A program made the position numbers and the translations under genes. Source: Anaeroplasmataceae bacterium (GTDB lineage: Bacteria; Bacillota_I; Bacilli_A; Acholeplasmatales; Anaeroplasmataceae). Taken from it: a stretch of 32,163 nucleotides of DNA. The notes beneath the pieces were generated by a model, which saw nothing but the letters and a program-made list of their open reading frames with translations, made no database searches and was not told the origin of the DNA. The stretch spans positions 1 through 32,163 of the forward strand of contig JAIEEQ010000052.1 in assembly GCA_029067355.1 (NCBI GenBank), written 5' to 3'. This document shows, piece by piece, positions 8,089 to 16,848 of the stretch (its first letter is position 1; each line of letters begins with the position of its first letter).

Positions 8089-9015
8089 ATGATTGTACAA
8101 GTAAAGGATTTAGAAAAAACGTATAAGAATGGACTTAAGGCTTTAAATGGTTTATCCTTAGAGGTTAGAGAAGGAGAGATTTTTGGATTGCTTGGCCCTA
8201 ATGGTAGTGGTAAGACAACAACCATCAATTGCATATTACAGCTCTTAAGCTTTGATAAGGGAGAAATTATACTTTTTGATGAGGAGATGAAGCCTAGTCG
8301 TTTAGATTTAAAGTCTAAGATTGGACTTGTTCCTCAAAATGTTGCAGTATTTAATGAGCTTACTGTATATGATAATATTGATTTCTTTTGTGGATTATAC
8401 ATCAAGGATAAGAAGCTTAGAAAGCAATATGTTGAGGAGGCAATTGAATTTGTTTCTCTAGAGGATTATAAAAAGTTTTATCCAAAAAAGCTATCTGGTG
8501 GCTTGCTAAGACGGTTAAATATTGCTTGTGGAATTGCGCATAAGCCATCCTTAATCATCTTTGATGAGCCAACGGTTGCTGTTGATCCACAAAGTAGAAA
8601 CAAAATCTTAGAGGGGATTGTAAAATTAAAGGAGGCAGGAGCTACAATCATTTATACCTCTCACTATATGGAGGAAGTTGAGCAGATTTGTTCTTATATT
8701 GTCATTATGGATAAGGGTGAAGTGATTGCTCATGGGACGAAGGAAAAATTAAAGGAATCCATCAATTTAGGCTCTAGAATTACTATTGAAACTTCTAGCG
8801 AGGCCCTCTCTTTGTTTGAGGGAAAGGAATATGTTATGGAGATATCCTACAAGGATGGAGAGCTGATTATTCAAACGATTCGAGGAGATTCTTATTTACC
8901 ACTAATATTAGAAGCCTTGCAGAGTAAAAAGTTTCCTATTGGAAGAATTTATTCAGAAGTCCCAACATTGAATGATGTTTTCTTAAAGCTGACTGGAAAG
9001 GAATTGCGTGATTAA
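8089..9015 (+). CDS. ABC transporter ATP-binding protein (ABC-2 exporter)
   Basis: This 308-residue protein has all nucleotide-binding motifs: Walker A GPNGSGKTT (36-44), the Q-loop in VPQNVAVF, signature LSGG (135-138), Walker B LIIFDEPT (Asp159/Glu160) and the H-loop in YTSHYMEE. It is slightly longer than a bare ABC domain (about 230 residues), with the C-terminal extension usual in DrrA/NatA-type drug and sodium exporters. It energises the two permeases that follow and works on the cytoplasmic face of the membrane. The start ATG has AAGGAG (8075-8080) overlapping the stop of the TetR gene. The 3' end overlaps the next gene by eight bases, which implies translational coupling. Confidence 0.93.
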   Translation: MIVQVKDLEKTYKNGLKALNGLSLEVREGEIFGLLGPNGSGKTTTINCILQLLSFDKGEIILFDEEMKPSRLDLKSKIGLVPQNVAVFNELTVYDNIDFFCGLYIKDKKLRKQYVEEAIEFVSLEDYKKFYPKKLSGGLLRRLNIACGIAHKPSLIIFDEPTVAVDPQSRNKILEGIVKLKEAGATIIYTSHYMEEVEQICSYIVIMDKGEVIAHGTKEKLKESINLGSRITIETSSEALSLFEGKEYVMEISYKDGELIIQTIRGDSYLPLILEALQSKKFPIGRIYSEVPTLNDVFLKLTGKELRD

Positions 9016-10174
9016 TATGCTTTTTTTAACACGTTTAAAAGTATTATTAAAAAGAAAATCTACCTTGTTTTGGGTATTCCTATTTCCTTTATTGCTTGCC
9101 TCTGCGGAATATTTTGCGTTTGGAAAATTTATTCATTCCACTCCAATTGATACCATTTCTATTGGAGTCATAGAAGAGGAAACACCCTCTTTGTTAAAGA
9201 CTATCTTCCAAGAGGCTATGCTTGATGAGGATATCCATTTATATGAGGTTAAGGTTTATTCCACTCTTGAACTTGCAAGAAAGGCCTTGGAGGATGATGA
9301 AATTAAGCATTACGTCTATGAGAAGGATGAACAAATAGAAGTACTGGCTAAAACTAATGGAATAGAACTTTCCATAACCAGTTCTATCATTGAACAAGCT
9401 AAAATTATAGAAACAACAATCATAAAGGCGTATCAAATATATTATGAGGAGCTTGCATCTGGTCATCATCCAGAAGAAGTTAATGAAGAAGCCATTATTC
9501 AAAATTTAACGCAGGAGGTATCATATTTTAAGGATAACTCAAATAATAAGACAGCCACCTTCTATACCTTTTATTTTTATTCTTTGATGGCAATGTCTTG
9601 TCTATATGCAGCGTTATTTGGAGTTAGTATTATACAGGACGTTCGAGCGGATCGTTCTAGTCTGGGTATTCGGATTTCTTCTAGTGTGGTGTCTAAGGGA
9701 AGGCTAATCCTATCCTATTTTTTAGTAAGTTGTTTTTTACAGATTATTTCTTCTAGCGTGCTCTGTCTGTATTTTGTGTATGTTTTGAAAATAGGTCTGG
9801 GAGGAAATATTGGACTGATTCTGCTTACTCTTATTTTAGGAGGCTTTGCAGGAATTACAATAGGAATGCTGATTGGAACACTCTGTAAAGGAGGAGAAGC
9901 TAAGGCTGAAGGAATTGTTACAGCGGTTACCCTTTCTCTTTCCTGCCTATCAGGTTTGATGTCTATTGATGTAAAGCATTTAGTTGATCAGTATTTGCCC
10001 TTCATCAATTATATTAATCCAGCTTCTTTAATTTCCAATAGTCTTTATGCTCTTTACTATTATGATACCTATACGGCCTATATGACATATTCCTTTATTC
10101 TTGCAGGCTTTTCTATCCTTGCTGTGGGAATTGTAATATTTAAGATGCGAGGTGAGAAGTATGCAAGTTTGTAA
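9008..10174 (+). CDS. ABC-2 type permease, first subunit
   Basis: This 388-residue integral membrane protein has ABC-2 architecture. TM1 is at about residues 15-37, an extracytoplasmic domain of about 140 residues follows (38-180), and a cluster of about five or six spans lies from 183 to 380. GTG 9008 is used because AAAGGA lies five bases before it and it overlaps the ATPase gene; an in-frame ATG at 9017 is the alternative. The sequence NPASLISNSLYALYYYD near the end is typical of drug-type ABC-2 permeases. It probably pairs with the second permease as a heterodimer. Substrate is unknown; an antimicrobial or toxic amphiphile is the usual guess given TetR control. Confidence 0.88.
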   Translation: MINMLFLTRLKVLLKRKSTLFWVFLFPLLLASAEYFAFGKFIHSTPIDTISIGVIEEETPSLLKTIFQEAMLDEDIHLYEVKVYSTLELARKALEDDEIKHYVYEKDEQIEVLAKTNGIELSITSSIIEQAKIIETTIIKAYQIYYEELASGHHPEEVNEEAIIQNLTQEVSYFKDNSNNKTATFYTFYFYSLMAMSCLYAALFGVSIIQDVRADRSSLGIRISSSVVSKGRLILSYFLVSCFLQIISSSVLCLYFVYVLKIGLGGNIGLILLTLILGGFAGITIGMLIGTLCKGGEAKAEGIVTAVTLSLSCLSGLMSIDVKHLVDQYLPFINYINPASLISNSLYALYYYDTYTAYMTYSFILAGFSILAVGIVIFKMRGEKYASL

Positions 10175-11294
10175 ATTATTTTTAAAGATTTTAAGAAAGA
10201 ATGCATTTCTGTTACTTCTTTATTTTACTATTTTTACAGTAATTAGTATATTTTTGATTCAAGGTCAAAAAACAGAAACAGAGTACAAGGAGCAAAAAAT
10301 TGCTACTACAATTGTCCTTGAGGAGGAAAGTATAGAGGCAAGCGAATTTATTTCTTTTTTAGAATTATATATAGAGCCTGTAAAACTAAAGGATAGTCAA
10401 AATATAGCTGATGCATTGTTTTGGGATGATATTGATTTGTATCTTTTTATTCCTAAGGACTTCTATAATAAATTGTTAGAAGGAGCAGAAGGAATAGAAA
10501 TGCAGGCAAGCCCAGATTCATTAGAGGCAACTGCCTTAATCTCTACTGTAACCTCCTATCTAAATACGGTAAGAGAGTCCATTCGATTGGGAGTTTGTAG
10601 TAAGGAGGACGCGTTTTCCTATACGACTCAGCTTTATAAAGATAATCTAGGTGTTCATATTGACCTTACCTCAAAGGAGTCAACAGGAGGTATTCGAGGT
10701 GTCTTTGATATGTCCGTTTATGTCATTTGCGCATTGATTTTATCTATTGTAGGTATTATCTCCTTTGAGATACGTACAACAGATATCAATCGAAGATTAA
10801 GAATTAGCTCCTATTCAACTGGAAAAAGGAATATAATGCTGGCTATTTGTTATAGTGCAATTTCAATTTTATTTGTTGGGATTGTTACAAGTCTTGCAGT
10901 GGCTTTATTTCCCCAACAGATAAATAGTAGAATTATTTTCTATATTATGAATGCTATCCTTTTTGCACTGATTGCTGTATTTATGGCACTCTTTCTGTCT
11001 AGTCTATTTAAAAATGATATGGCGTACAGCTGTGTTGCAAATGCATTCCCTTTAGCAACTGCCTTTCTATGTGGATGCTTTATAAGTCTAGATCTTTTAC
11101 CATCTGCCACAAAGACGGTTGCCCACATATTCCCTCAGCTATACATTGTTATGGCAAATAACTATATTCAAACAGCAACAGAATTTCATTTTATAGAATA
11201 CCTAAAAATTGTATGGCCTTGTTTCCTATTTATAGGTGCATTTATTATAGGAAGTATTCTTGTGACAAATCATATTGCAAAATCAGAAAGCTAA
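10161..11294 (+). CDS. ABC-2 type permease, second subunit
   Basis: This encodes 377 residues from ATG 10161, preceded by AGGTGA with a five-base gap; it overlaps the first permease gene by 14 bases. Topology matches its neighbour: TM1 at about residues 10-30 (LLLLYFTIFTVISIFLI), a large external domain, then five or six spans from about 180 to 370. Sequence similarity to the first permease is low but the layout is the same, consistent with an ancient duplication and a heterodimeric channel. It is the last gene of the TetR/ABC unit; the first clear terminator downstream is at 11554. Confidence 0.88.
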   Translation: MQVCKLFLKILRKNAFLLLLYFTIFTVISIFLIQGQKTETEYKEQKIATTIVLEEESIEASEFISFLELYIEPVKLKDSQNIADALFWDDIDLYLFIPKDFYNKLLEGAEGIEMQASPDSLEATALISTVTSYLNTVRESIRLGVCSKEDAFSYTTQLYKDNLGVHIDLTSKESTGGIRGVFDMSVYVICALILSIVGIISFEIRTTDINRRLRISSYSTGKRNIMLAICYSAISILFVGIVTSLAVALFPQQINSRIIFYIMNAILFALIAVFMALFLSSLFKNDMAYSCVANAFPLATAFLCGCFISLDLLPSATKTVAHIFPQLYIVMANNYIQTATEFHFIEYLKIVWPCFLFIGAFIIGSILVTNHIAKSES

Positions 11295-11577
11295 AAAAAT
11301 ATGAAAAATTTATCTACTATTTAATGAGGAAATGGCCTTTGGTGCAAAATCAGAACTTGTCTGTTTAAAAATCATTGAAAATGCCATACTTGTTGGGAAA
11401 CATAGTAAGGGCTGTTTTTCGTGTGGTAATTGTACACGATAATATACCCAACTATAAAATTCCAGTGTGTTTTGAAACTGGGATTGTAAAATAGGAATAT
11501 TGATGTAGAGGGTGGTTTTACAGGGAATTTCACCTTTGAAACAATGATGAAAGTAAGAGCAAAGGCTCTTATTTTTT
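11295..11577 (+). other. Gene-free stretch, possible decayed coding remnant
   Basis: This is 283 bases without an intact gene. Protein-like but broken segments can be read on the plus strand in shifting frames. One around 11323-11439 reads NEEMAFGAKSELVCLKI and continues to CFSCGNCTR. One around 11380-11490 contains DNIPNYKIPVCFETGIVK. One from 11492 to the stop at 11577 contains NIDVEGGFTGNFTFETMM. Frameshifts and stops separate them. I do not recognise the family. Reverse-strand reading frames here have no ribosome binding sites and look like antisense shadows. Confidence 0.3.
11554..11577 (+). terminator. Rho-independent terminator
   Basis: TAAGAGC (11554-11560) and GCTCTTA (11565-11571) flank an AAAG loop and are followed by six T. 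It ends the exporter operon, or the decayed gene behind it, before the nusB promoter. Confidence 0.85.
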
Positions 11578-11616
11578 GATACAAAATAAAAAAATGTCGT
11601 GGATTTCATTTAAAAA

Positions 11617-11645
11617 TTGAAGAACGTACTTTTTTATGGTAAAAT
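11617..11645 (+). promoter_or_regulatory. Promoter of the nusB-recN operon
   Basis: TTGAAG at 11617-11622 and TAAAAT at 11640-11645 have a 17-base spacer. It lies 36 bases upstream of nusB. Confidence 0.65.
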
Positions 11646-11681
11646 GATATAAAAAGATAAAAGATTGTTGAGGTACGCTTT

Positions 11682-12071
11682 ATGAAAAGAGAAGCACGAA
11701 TTAAGGCGATGCAAATTTTATATACCTGTGATTTTCAAGGCATTGGTGTAGAAGAGGCTCTTCTTATGGAAGAAGAGGAGGACCAGCTAGCAAAATCCTT
11801 AGCACAATATTGTTATGAAAATTTAGGAAAAATTGATGAATTGATTTCTTCAACAATAGAACGATACACCTTAGATCGTTTGAATATGGTGGATCGGGCA
11901 ATCATTCGATTGGCTGTTTCTGAAATGCTAGAGGGAAGTCAGCCTAGAGAGGTAATAATTAATGAGGCTCTTGAAATTACGAAGGGATTTTCAGATTTAG
12001 GAGATCATAAGTCTGTAAGCTTTAATAACCGCTTGCTAGATAACATAAATAAGAAAATGAAGGCAGACTAA
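11682..12071 (+). CDS. nusB: Transcription antitermination protein NusB
   Basis: This 129-residue small all-helical protein has the NusB signature throughout: MKREARIKAMQILYTCDFQ at the start, then LDRLNMVDRAIIRLAVSEML and EVIINEALEITKGFSD near the end. NusB joins NusE (ribosomal protein S10) on boxA RNA to prevent early termination in rRNA operons. Length is normal for the family. GAGG lies eight bases before the ATG. It is the first gene of a compact block, with one base separating it from xseA, which is the usual order in Firmicutes. Confidence 0.95.
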   Translation: MKREARIKAMQILYTCDFQGIGVEEALLMEEEEDQLAKSLAQYCYENLGKIDELISSTIERYTLDRLNMVDRAIIRLAVSEMLEGSQPREVIINEALEITKGFSDLGDHKSVSFNNRLLDNINKKMKAD

Positions 12072-12072
12072 T

Positions 12073-13290
12073 ATGGAAGAGCGTTATTTGACTGTTACCG
12101 CCTTGACCAAATACATTAAGTATAAATTTGACCACGATCATCATTTAGAAGAGGTTTTATTAGAAGGAGAGATTTCTAATTTTAAACATAACTCTCGTGG
12201 GCATTTTTATTTTACATTGAAAGATGAAAATGCTTCAATATCTGTTACTATGTTTTCAAGCTTTGCACGGCTTGTGAAATTTGAGCCTAAGGATGGAATG
12301 AAGGTTTTTGTCAAAGGGAATGTGACTGTATATGAACCCTCTGGAACCTATCAGATCAATATTAAGGAAATGAAGAGTGATGGAGTTGGAGATTTATATC
12401 TTGCATTTCAAAAGCTTAAGGCAGAACTAGAAAAGGAAGGGCTGTTTGCAGTTGAGCACAAAAAGCCACTACCTCCATTTCCACAATGCATTGGTGTAAT
12501 TACTTCACCTACGGGAGCTGCCATTCGAGATATCATTCATACGGTTGAGCGTAGATATCCTTTGACAAGAATAATTCTTTATCCTGCGATTGTTCAAGGA
12601 GAGGAAGCCAAATTAGATGTAGCTAGACAAATTAAGCTAGCCAATGAACAAGGGCTATGTGATGTACTAATTGTAGGTCGTGGTGGAGGATCTATTGAGG
12701 ATTTATGGGCATTTAATGAACGTGTTGTTGCAATGGCAATTTATGAAAGTAAAATTCCTATTATTTCTGCAGTAGGTCACGAAATTGATTTTACAATAGC
12801 TGATTTTGTTGCTGATATGCGTGCTGCAACACCAACGGCAGCTGCTGAAATAGCTACCCCATCCATAGATGTATTACAAGGGAATATAAATTATTATATA
12901 GAACGAATGACAAAACTTTTAAAGCAAAAGATAGAAAACGCAAAGCTATATTTAGCCAATATGGACCAAAGACTTGATGCCTTGAATCCAATGACTATGC
13001 TAAATCATAAGAAACAAATTTTAAGAGAATATTCAAAACAGCTTACTCTATTAATTCAAAGAATTCTATTAGAGAAGAAGAGCCGTTTTACAATATTAGA
13101 TAGTAAGCTTGGAGCTTTAAATCCTCTTGCCATTATGGATAAGGGATATTCTATCAGCAGTGTAAATGGTGAAATTATTACAAGTGTTTCACAGGTACAC
13201 AAGCATGATATTCTTTGTACTCAAATGAAAAATGGCGTAATTAAGAGTGAAATTTTGGAGGTTGAAGAAAATGGAAACAAAATCGTTTGA
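12073..13290 (+). CDS. xseA: Exodeoxyribonuclease VII large subunit
   Basis: This encodes 405 residues. The N-terminal OB-fold (1-100) contains LEGEISNFKHNSRGHFYFTLKDE, and the catalytic domain contains PTGAAIRDI, RGGGSIEDLWAFNE (from Arg203) and PIISAVGHEIDFTIADFVAD. A coiled-coil region follows and the end carries LAIMDKGYSI, the usual last motif. XseA with XseB degrades single-stranded DNA from both ends into oligonucleotides, in repair. It is somewhat shorter than the roughly 450 residues of well-studied relatives, mainly in the coiled-coil region. It overlaps xseB by 20 bases. Confidence 0.95.
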   Translation: MEERYLTVTALTKYIKYKFDHDHHLEEVLLEGEISNFKHNSRGHFYFTLKDENASISVTMFSSFARLVKFEPKDGMKVFVKGNVTVYEPSGTYQINIKEMKSDGVGDLYLAFQKLKAELEKEGLFAVEHKKPLPPFPQCIGVITSPTGAAIRDIIHTVERRYPLTRIILYPAIVQGEEAKLDVARQIKLANEQGLCDVLIVGRGGGSIEDLWAFNERVVAMAIYESKIPIISAVGHEIDFTIADFVADMRAATPTAAAEIATPSIDVLQGNINYYIERMTKLLKQKIENAKLYLANMDQRLDALNPMTMLNHKKQILREYSKQLTLLIQRILLEKKSRFTILDSKLGALNPLAIMDKGYSISSVNGEIITSVSQVHKHDILCTQMKNGVIKSEILEVEENGNKIV

Positions 13291-13489
13291 AGAAAATTTA
13301 AGGAAGCTTGAGGAAATTGTACGTAGTCTTGAGAATAAAGAGATAACGCTAGAGGACGCTGTTAAAAATTATACTACTGGGCTAGAGCTTTCTAAATCCT
13401 GCTATGATATTTTAAATGCAAATGAAAAGCTTGTTGTAGAAAAGATGACAGAAAGTGGACTAGTTGCCTTCGCAAGTGATAAAGAATGA
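13271..13489 (+). CDS. xseB: Exodeoxyribonuclease VII small subunit
   Basis: This encodes 72 residues from ATG 13271. A strong GGAGGT (13257-13262) inside the xseA 3' end lies eight bases upstream; a GTG at 13247 would give an uncharacteristic N-terminal extension. The sequence FEENLRKLEEIVRSLENKEITLEDAVKNYTTGLELSKSC is the family signature. Many copies bind the helical arms of XseA. It overlaps xseA by 20 bases and tlyA by an ATGA junction, so the three are translationally coupled. Confidence 0.93.
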   Translation: METKSFEENLRKLEEIVRSLENKEITLEDAVKNYTTGLELSKSCYDILNANEKLVVEKMTESGLVAFASDKE

Positions 13490-14238
13490 GACTAGATCTT
13501 TTTCTGGTAGAAAATAATTATTTTGAAAGTCGGACTAAGGCAAAGGTGGCAATAGAGGCAGGAGCTATTTGTGTTGATGGTAATATCATTTTAAAATCAA
13601 ATTATGAGGTAAATCAAAGCTCCCACATTGACATCGTAAAATCAGTTCATCCTTATGTATCTAGGGGAGGACTTAAGCTAGAAGCTGCAATTCAAAGCTT
13701 TCAATTAGATTTTAAGGATAAAACAGTATTAGATGTTGGTGCCTCAACTGGAGGATTTACTGATTGTTCTTTAAAATTTGGTGCTAAGCTTGTATATGCA
13801 GTTGATGTAGGAACAATGCAGTTAGATTCATCCTTAAGAGGACGAGATGATGTTATTGTTCTAGAACAGACCAATATAGCAGAGGTAGAAGCTTTTCCTG
13901 TTTCTTTTGATTATATCGTTATGGATGTTTCCTTTGTCAGTATAGAGAAGCTTCTTCCTGCAATTCATCGATTTTTGGCAGAAGAAGCCATCTGGATTTG
14001 TCTAATCAAACCACAATTTGAGGTTGGTAAACGATATTTAAAAAATGGAATTGTTAAGGATAGAGCACTTCACATTAAAGTTTTGGAGCAGATTTCATCT
14101 GCTTTAGAACAATATCAAATGGGAATTTATAAGCTGATTCCTTCTCCCATTTTAGGCGGAAGTGGAAATAAAGAATTCTTAGCTCTAATTAAAAGAAATA
14201 TTCCAACTAGAGTGAATCTTATAGAAGTATGTAAGTAG
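13486..14238 (+). CDS. tlyA: TlyA family rRNA 2'-O-methyltransferase
   Basis: This 250-residue protein has an N-terminal S4 RNA-binding domain (1-60, MRLDLFLVENNYFESRTKAK) and an FtsJ-type methyltransferase domain. Its SAM-binding motif LDVGASTGGFTDC starts at residue 82, and VMDVSFVS and LIKPQFEVGK follow. TlyA methylates 16S and/or 23S rRNA riboses; the hemolysin name is historical. In most Firmicutes ispA and dxs lie between xseB and tlyA; here they are absent and tlyA starts inside the xseB stop (ATGA). ArgR, usually next, is also absent before recN. Confidence 0.93.
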   Translation: MRLDLFLVENNYFESRTKAKVAIEAGAICVDGNIILKSNYEVNQSSHIDIVKSVHPYVSRGGLKLEAAIQSFQLDFKDKTVLDVGASTGGFTDCSLKFGAKLVYAVDVGTMQLDSSLRGRDDVIVLEQTNIAEVEAFPVSFDYIVMDVSFVSIEKLLPAIHRFLAEEAIWICLIKPQFEVGKRYLKNGIVKDRALHIKVLEQISSALEQYQMGIYKLIPSPILGGSGNKEFLALIKRNIPTRVNLIEVCK

Positions 14239-14246
14239 GTGAGAAA

Positions 14247-15929
14247 ATGCTGAAAAGCCTGAGTGTAAAAAATTTTGCAATCATAGAAGATATTCATATT
14301 GAATTTCAGGAGGGAATGACTGTACTCACTGGTGAAACAGGAGCTGGAAAATCCTTGATTATTGATACAATTTCTCTTCTCTTAGGACAAAGAGCTGACA
14401 CAGATATGATTCGTTATGGACAAAAAAAGGCAACTATATCAGGTGTGTTTTCCTATAAAAATTCACAGCTTGATGAATTATTAGAGCGTTTTGGTATCTC
14501 AAAAAGAAATGAGGTAGTGATTACCCGTGAGATTCAGGAAAATGGTAAGAATTCCATACGGATTAATGATAGCGCAGTTAGTCTTACGATGCTAAAGCAG
14601 ATTTCTTTAAAGCTTGCAGATATCCATATTCAAAATGATACGTTTCGTCTGTTGAATCCTGATACCTATTTATCTATGATATCGCCTCTAGATGATTTGA
14701 TATATGATAAGCTATGTACTTCATATACTCTTGCCTATGCAAAATACTTAGAGGGGATTAAAAGATATGATCATATCTTAAAGGGACAGAAGGAGAGTCA
14801 GGAGCGATTGGAATTTATGCTCTTTGAACAGCAGGAGCTTAATAATCTTCATTTGGAATCTGGCATTGATGAACGATTGTCCTCTGAAATATCAAAATTA
14901 GAAAACTATGATAAAATTTTCACAAATTTGAATGAAGCCTATGAGAAATTAGAAAATGAGTATTTCTCAATTGATCAAATCTATGAATCAGCTTCCTATC
15001 TAAAAAAAATTGCAGATTTAGATCCTAGTTATCAGAATGCCTATGATCGCTTTTTAGACTGCTATTATACACTAGATGAAATCAAAGGAAATTTATCTCA
15101 GCAAATTCGAGAGCTGGATTTTGATCAAGAGGAGTTAAATCGTAAAGTTGAACAGCTTCAAATGATTGATAAAGCAAAAACAAAATATAAAAAGAGTGTA
15201 GAAGAATTAATTTCTTATTTAGAGTCTATTACCCTAGAAATTGATATGGTTCATCATTTTGATGAGGTTTTAGAACAGGCGAAAAAGGAGGTCATTGTTA
15301 CCTATGAGACTCTTAAGAAGCAGGCACTAGAATTGTCTTCTTATCGTAAAAGGCTTGCTTCTAAGATAGAAAAGGGCATTCTTAAGGAATGCTTTGATTT
15401 GGATTTAGAAAATACTCGCTTTGAAATTCGTTTTCAGGATATCCTTTTAGAGGATCCTTTTCAGTCCTCAGTGTTCTTAGAAACTGGAATTGATATTATA
15501 GATTTTATGATAAGCTTTAATCCAGGAGAGCCTTTAAGACCCTTATCAAAGGTGGCCTCTGGTGGTGAGATGTCACGTATTATGCTTGCCTTTAAGAGCT
15601 ATTTTGCTGGCACATCAAACTTGTCCTTGATGGTATTTGATGAAATAGATACAGGAGTTTCAGGAGCCACAGCTAAAAAGATTGCAGTTAAGATGAAGGA
15701 AATCTCAACAATAAATCAGGTACTCTGTATCACTCATCTTCCGCAGGTAGCCTCTATTGGAGATCAGCATATCCACATTTATAAAGAAATTGTCAATCAA
15801 AGAACGACGACTCATTATAAGCTACTCACTCTAGAGGAGCGTATAGAAGAGGTTGCTATGATGATGACAGGAGATAAAATGAGTCTATATGCCCTAGAAC
15901 AGGCTAAGGAAATGATAAAGGGAAAATAA
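14247..15929 (+). CDS. recN: DNA repair protein RecN
   Basis: This 560-residue SMC-like ATPase has Walker A GETGAGKS (29-36) and a long central coiled coil (about 155-370) with the hinge region. The C-terminal signature is VASGGEMSRIMLAFKS and Walker B is LMVFDEIDTG (Asp465/Glu466). CITHLPQVASIGDQHIHIYKE follows. RecN acts early at double-strand breaks. The length is the normal 550-575. AGGTGAG precedes the ATG, eight bases after the tlyA stop. It is the last gene of the nusB operon and runs into a terminator shared with the convergent phosphatase gene. Confidence 0.95.
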   Translation: MLKSLSVKNFAIIEDIHIEFQEGMTVLTGETGAGKSLIIDTISLLLGQRADTDMIRYGQKKATISGVFSYKNSQLDELLERFGISKRNEVVITREIQENGKNSIRINDSAVSLTMLKQISLKLADIHIQNDTFRLLNPDTYLSMISPLDDLIYDKLCTSYTLAYAKYLEGIKRYDHILKGQKESQERLEFMLFEQQELNNLHLESGIDERLSSEISKLENYDKIFTNLNEAYEKLENEYFSIDQIYESASYLKKIADLDPSYQNAYDRFLDCYYTLDEIKGNLSQQIRELDFDQEELNRKVEQLQMIDKAKTKYKKSVEELISYLESITLEIDMVHHFDEVLEQAKKEVIVTYETLKKQALELSSYRKRLASKIEKGILKECFDLDLENTRFEIRFQDILLEDPFQSSVFLETGIDIIDFMISFNPGEPLRPLSKVASGGEMSRIMLAFKSYFAGTSNLSLMVFDEIDTGVSGATAKKIAVKMKEISTINQVLCITHLPQVASIGDQHIHIYKEIVNQRTTTHYKLLTLEERIEEVAMMMTGDKMSLYALEQAKEMIKGK

Positions 15930-15952
15930 AAAAATAGGTTTTTTCCCTATTT
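15923..15952 (-). terminator. Terminator of the minus-strand HAD gene
   Basis: AAATAGG (15932-15938) pairs with CCTATTT (15946-15952) around a TTTTTTC loop. On the minus strand the stem is followed by TTTTATTTT, so it best fits the HAD gene, whose stop lies within the stem. It also sits just after the recN stop but lacks a T run in that direction. Confidence 0.7.
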
Positions 15953-16756
15953 CATAATTACAAATTGATTTAAGGCTTTGGCAACTCCAGAGTTCTCATT
16001 AGAGGTAGTGATAAAATTCGCTACCTTTTTTATTTCTGGAAATGAATTTTCCATAGCTACACCAATGGCAGATCGCTCAATCATAGCTAAATCATTACCT
16101 GCATCTCCAATAGCCATAGTTTCTTTCATTGAAATTCCTAAATATCTTGCCAGAGCCTCTAAGGCAGAGCCTTTATTGGTAGAAGGATTTAAGAATTCAA
16201 GAAAAATTGGAGAAGAACGAACAACACAATAGGATAAGTTATACATCGGATTTAGATGCTTCATAGCTTGCGTGATGTCCTCGTCTTTCCCTACCATCAT
16301 GCATTTTAAAAATTCCACTTCATCCTCTAACTGTGTAAAATCAACAATGTGATCCTCTATTTTATTTATTCTTACCTCTACATCCGTATAAGGATTATGC
16401 TGGTCTGTAAGAAGTGCCTCGTTTTTCTGGAAAGCATGAAAAAAAGTTTTAAGTCGTTTTGATTCCTGATAAAGCTTTTTTATGTCTAAAGCAGTAAGGG
16501 TTGATGAAAAGACAATCTCTAAAGTTTTTGTGTTAAACACCTTAGCACCATTATAGCAAATCACATAGTCCTCTTCTGAAATGAGATTTAACTCTTCTAA
16601 AACAGGACGTACTCCTGCATAGGGTCTTCCTGTCGCAATGACAATTTTACATCCATTCTTTTTAGCCTGCTCAATAGCTAATTTATTTTCTTCTGAAATT
16701 CTTTTTTGATTGTCAAATAGAGTACCATCTAAGTCAATCGTACAAAGCTTTATCAT
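15947..16756 (-). CDS. HAD-superfamily (Cof-type IIB) sugar-phosphate phosphatase
   Basis: This encodes 269 residues. Motif I is CTIDLDGTLFD (nucleophile Asp8, acid Asp10), motif II IVIATGRP, and motif IV AIGDAGNDLAMI. A C2B cap between II and IV holds the substrate. Family members dephosphorylate sugar phosphates, FMN/PLP-type compounds and related molecules, with broad specificity; the exact substrate cannot be assigned. The length matches the family. It is transcribed opposite to its neighbours and separates recN from spoIVB, which are adjacent in many spore formers. Confidence 0.9.
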   Translation of the reverse strand: MIKLCTIDLDGTLFDNQKRISEENKLAIEQAKKNGCKIVIATGRPYAGVRPVLEELNLISEEDYVICYNGAKVFNTKTLEIVFSSTLTALDIKKLYQESKRLKTFFHAFQKNEALLTDQHNPYTDVEVRINKIEDHIVDFTQLEDEVEFLKCMMVGKDEDITQAMKHLNPMYNLSYCVVRSSPIFLEFLNPSTNKGSALEALARYLGISMKETMAIGDAGNDLAMIERSAIGVAMENSFPEIKKVANFITTSNENSGVAKALNQFVIMK

Positions 16757-16777
16757 AAAATCACCATTCCTATTATA

Positions 16778-16805
16778 GCATAACTGGTAAAAATTGGGTA
16801 TATTA
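16778..16805 (+). promoter_or_regulatory. Candidate forespore-type (sigma-G/F-like) promoter of spoIVB
   Basis: GCATA at 16778-16782 and TATATTA at 16799-16805 are separated by 16 bases. They resemble the sigma-G pattern (GNATR and CATNMTA). The predicted start near 16812 leaves a leader of about 37 bases. The match is partial and no good sigma-A -35 box is seen here. Confidence 0.35.
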
Positions 16806-16848
16806 TTCTTTGAAAAATGAAAAGAATAAGGAATGTGGAGGTGTAAAA

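Noticed and set aside
11310-11609. Overlapping reverse-strand frames between the exporter and nusB
   Set aside because: They have no ribosome binding site, they cross the forward terminator at 11554, and two competing frames of equal quality overlap; they look like shadows of a decayed forward gene.
15978-16232. Plus-strand frame within the HAD phosphatase gene
   Set aside because: It is a shadow of a well-supported minus-strand enzyme with all catalytic motifs.
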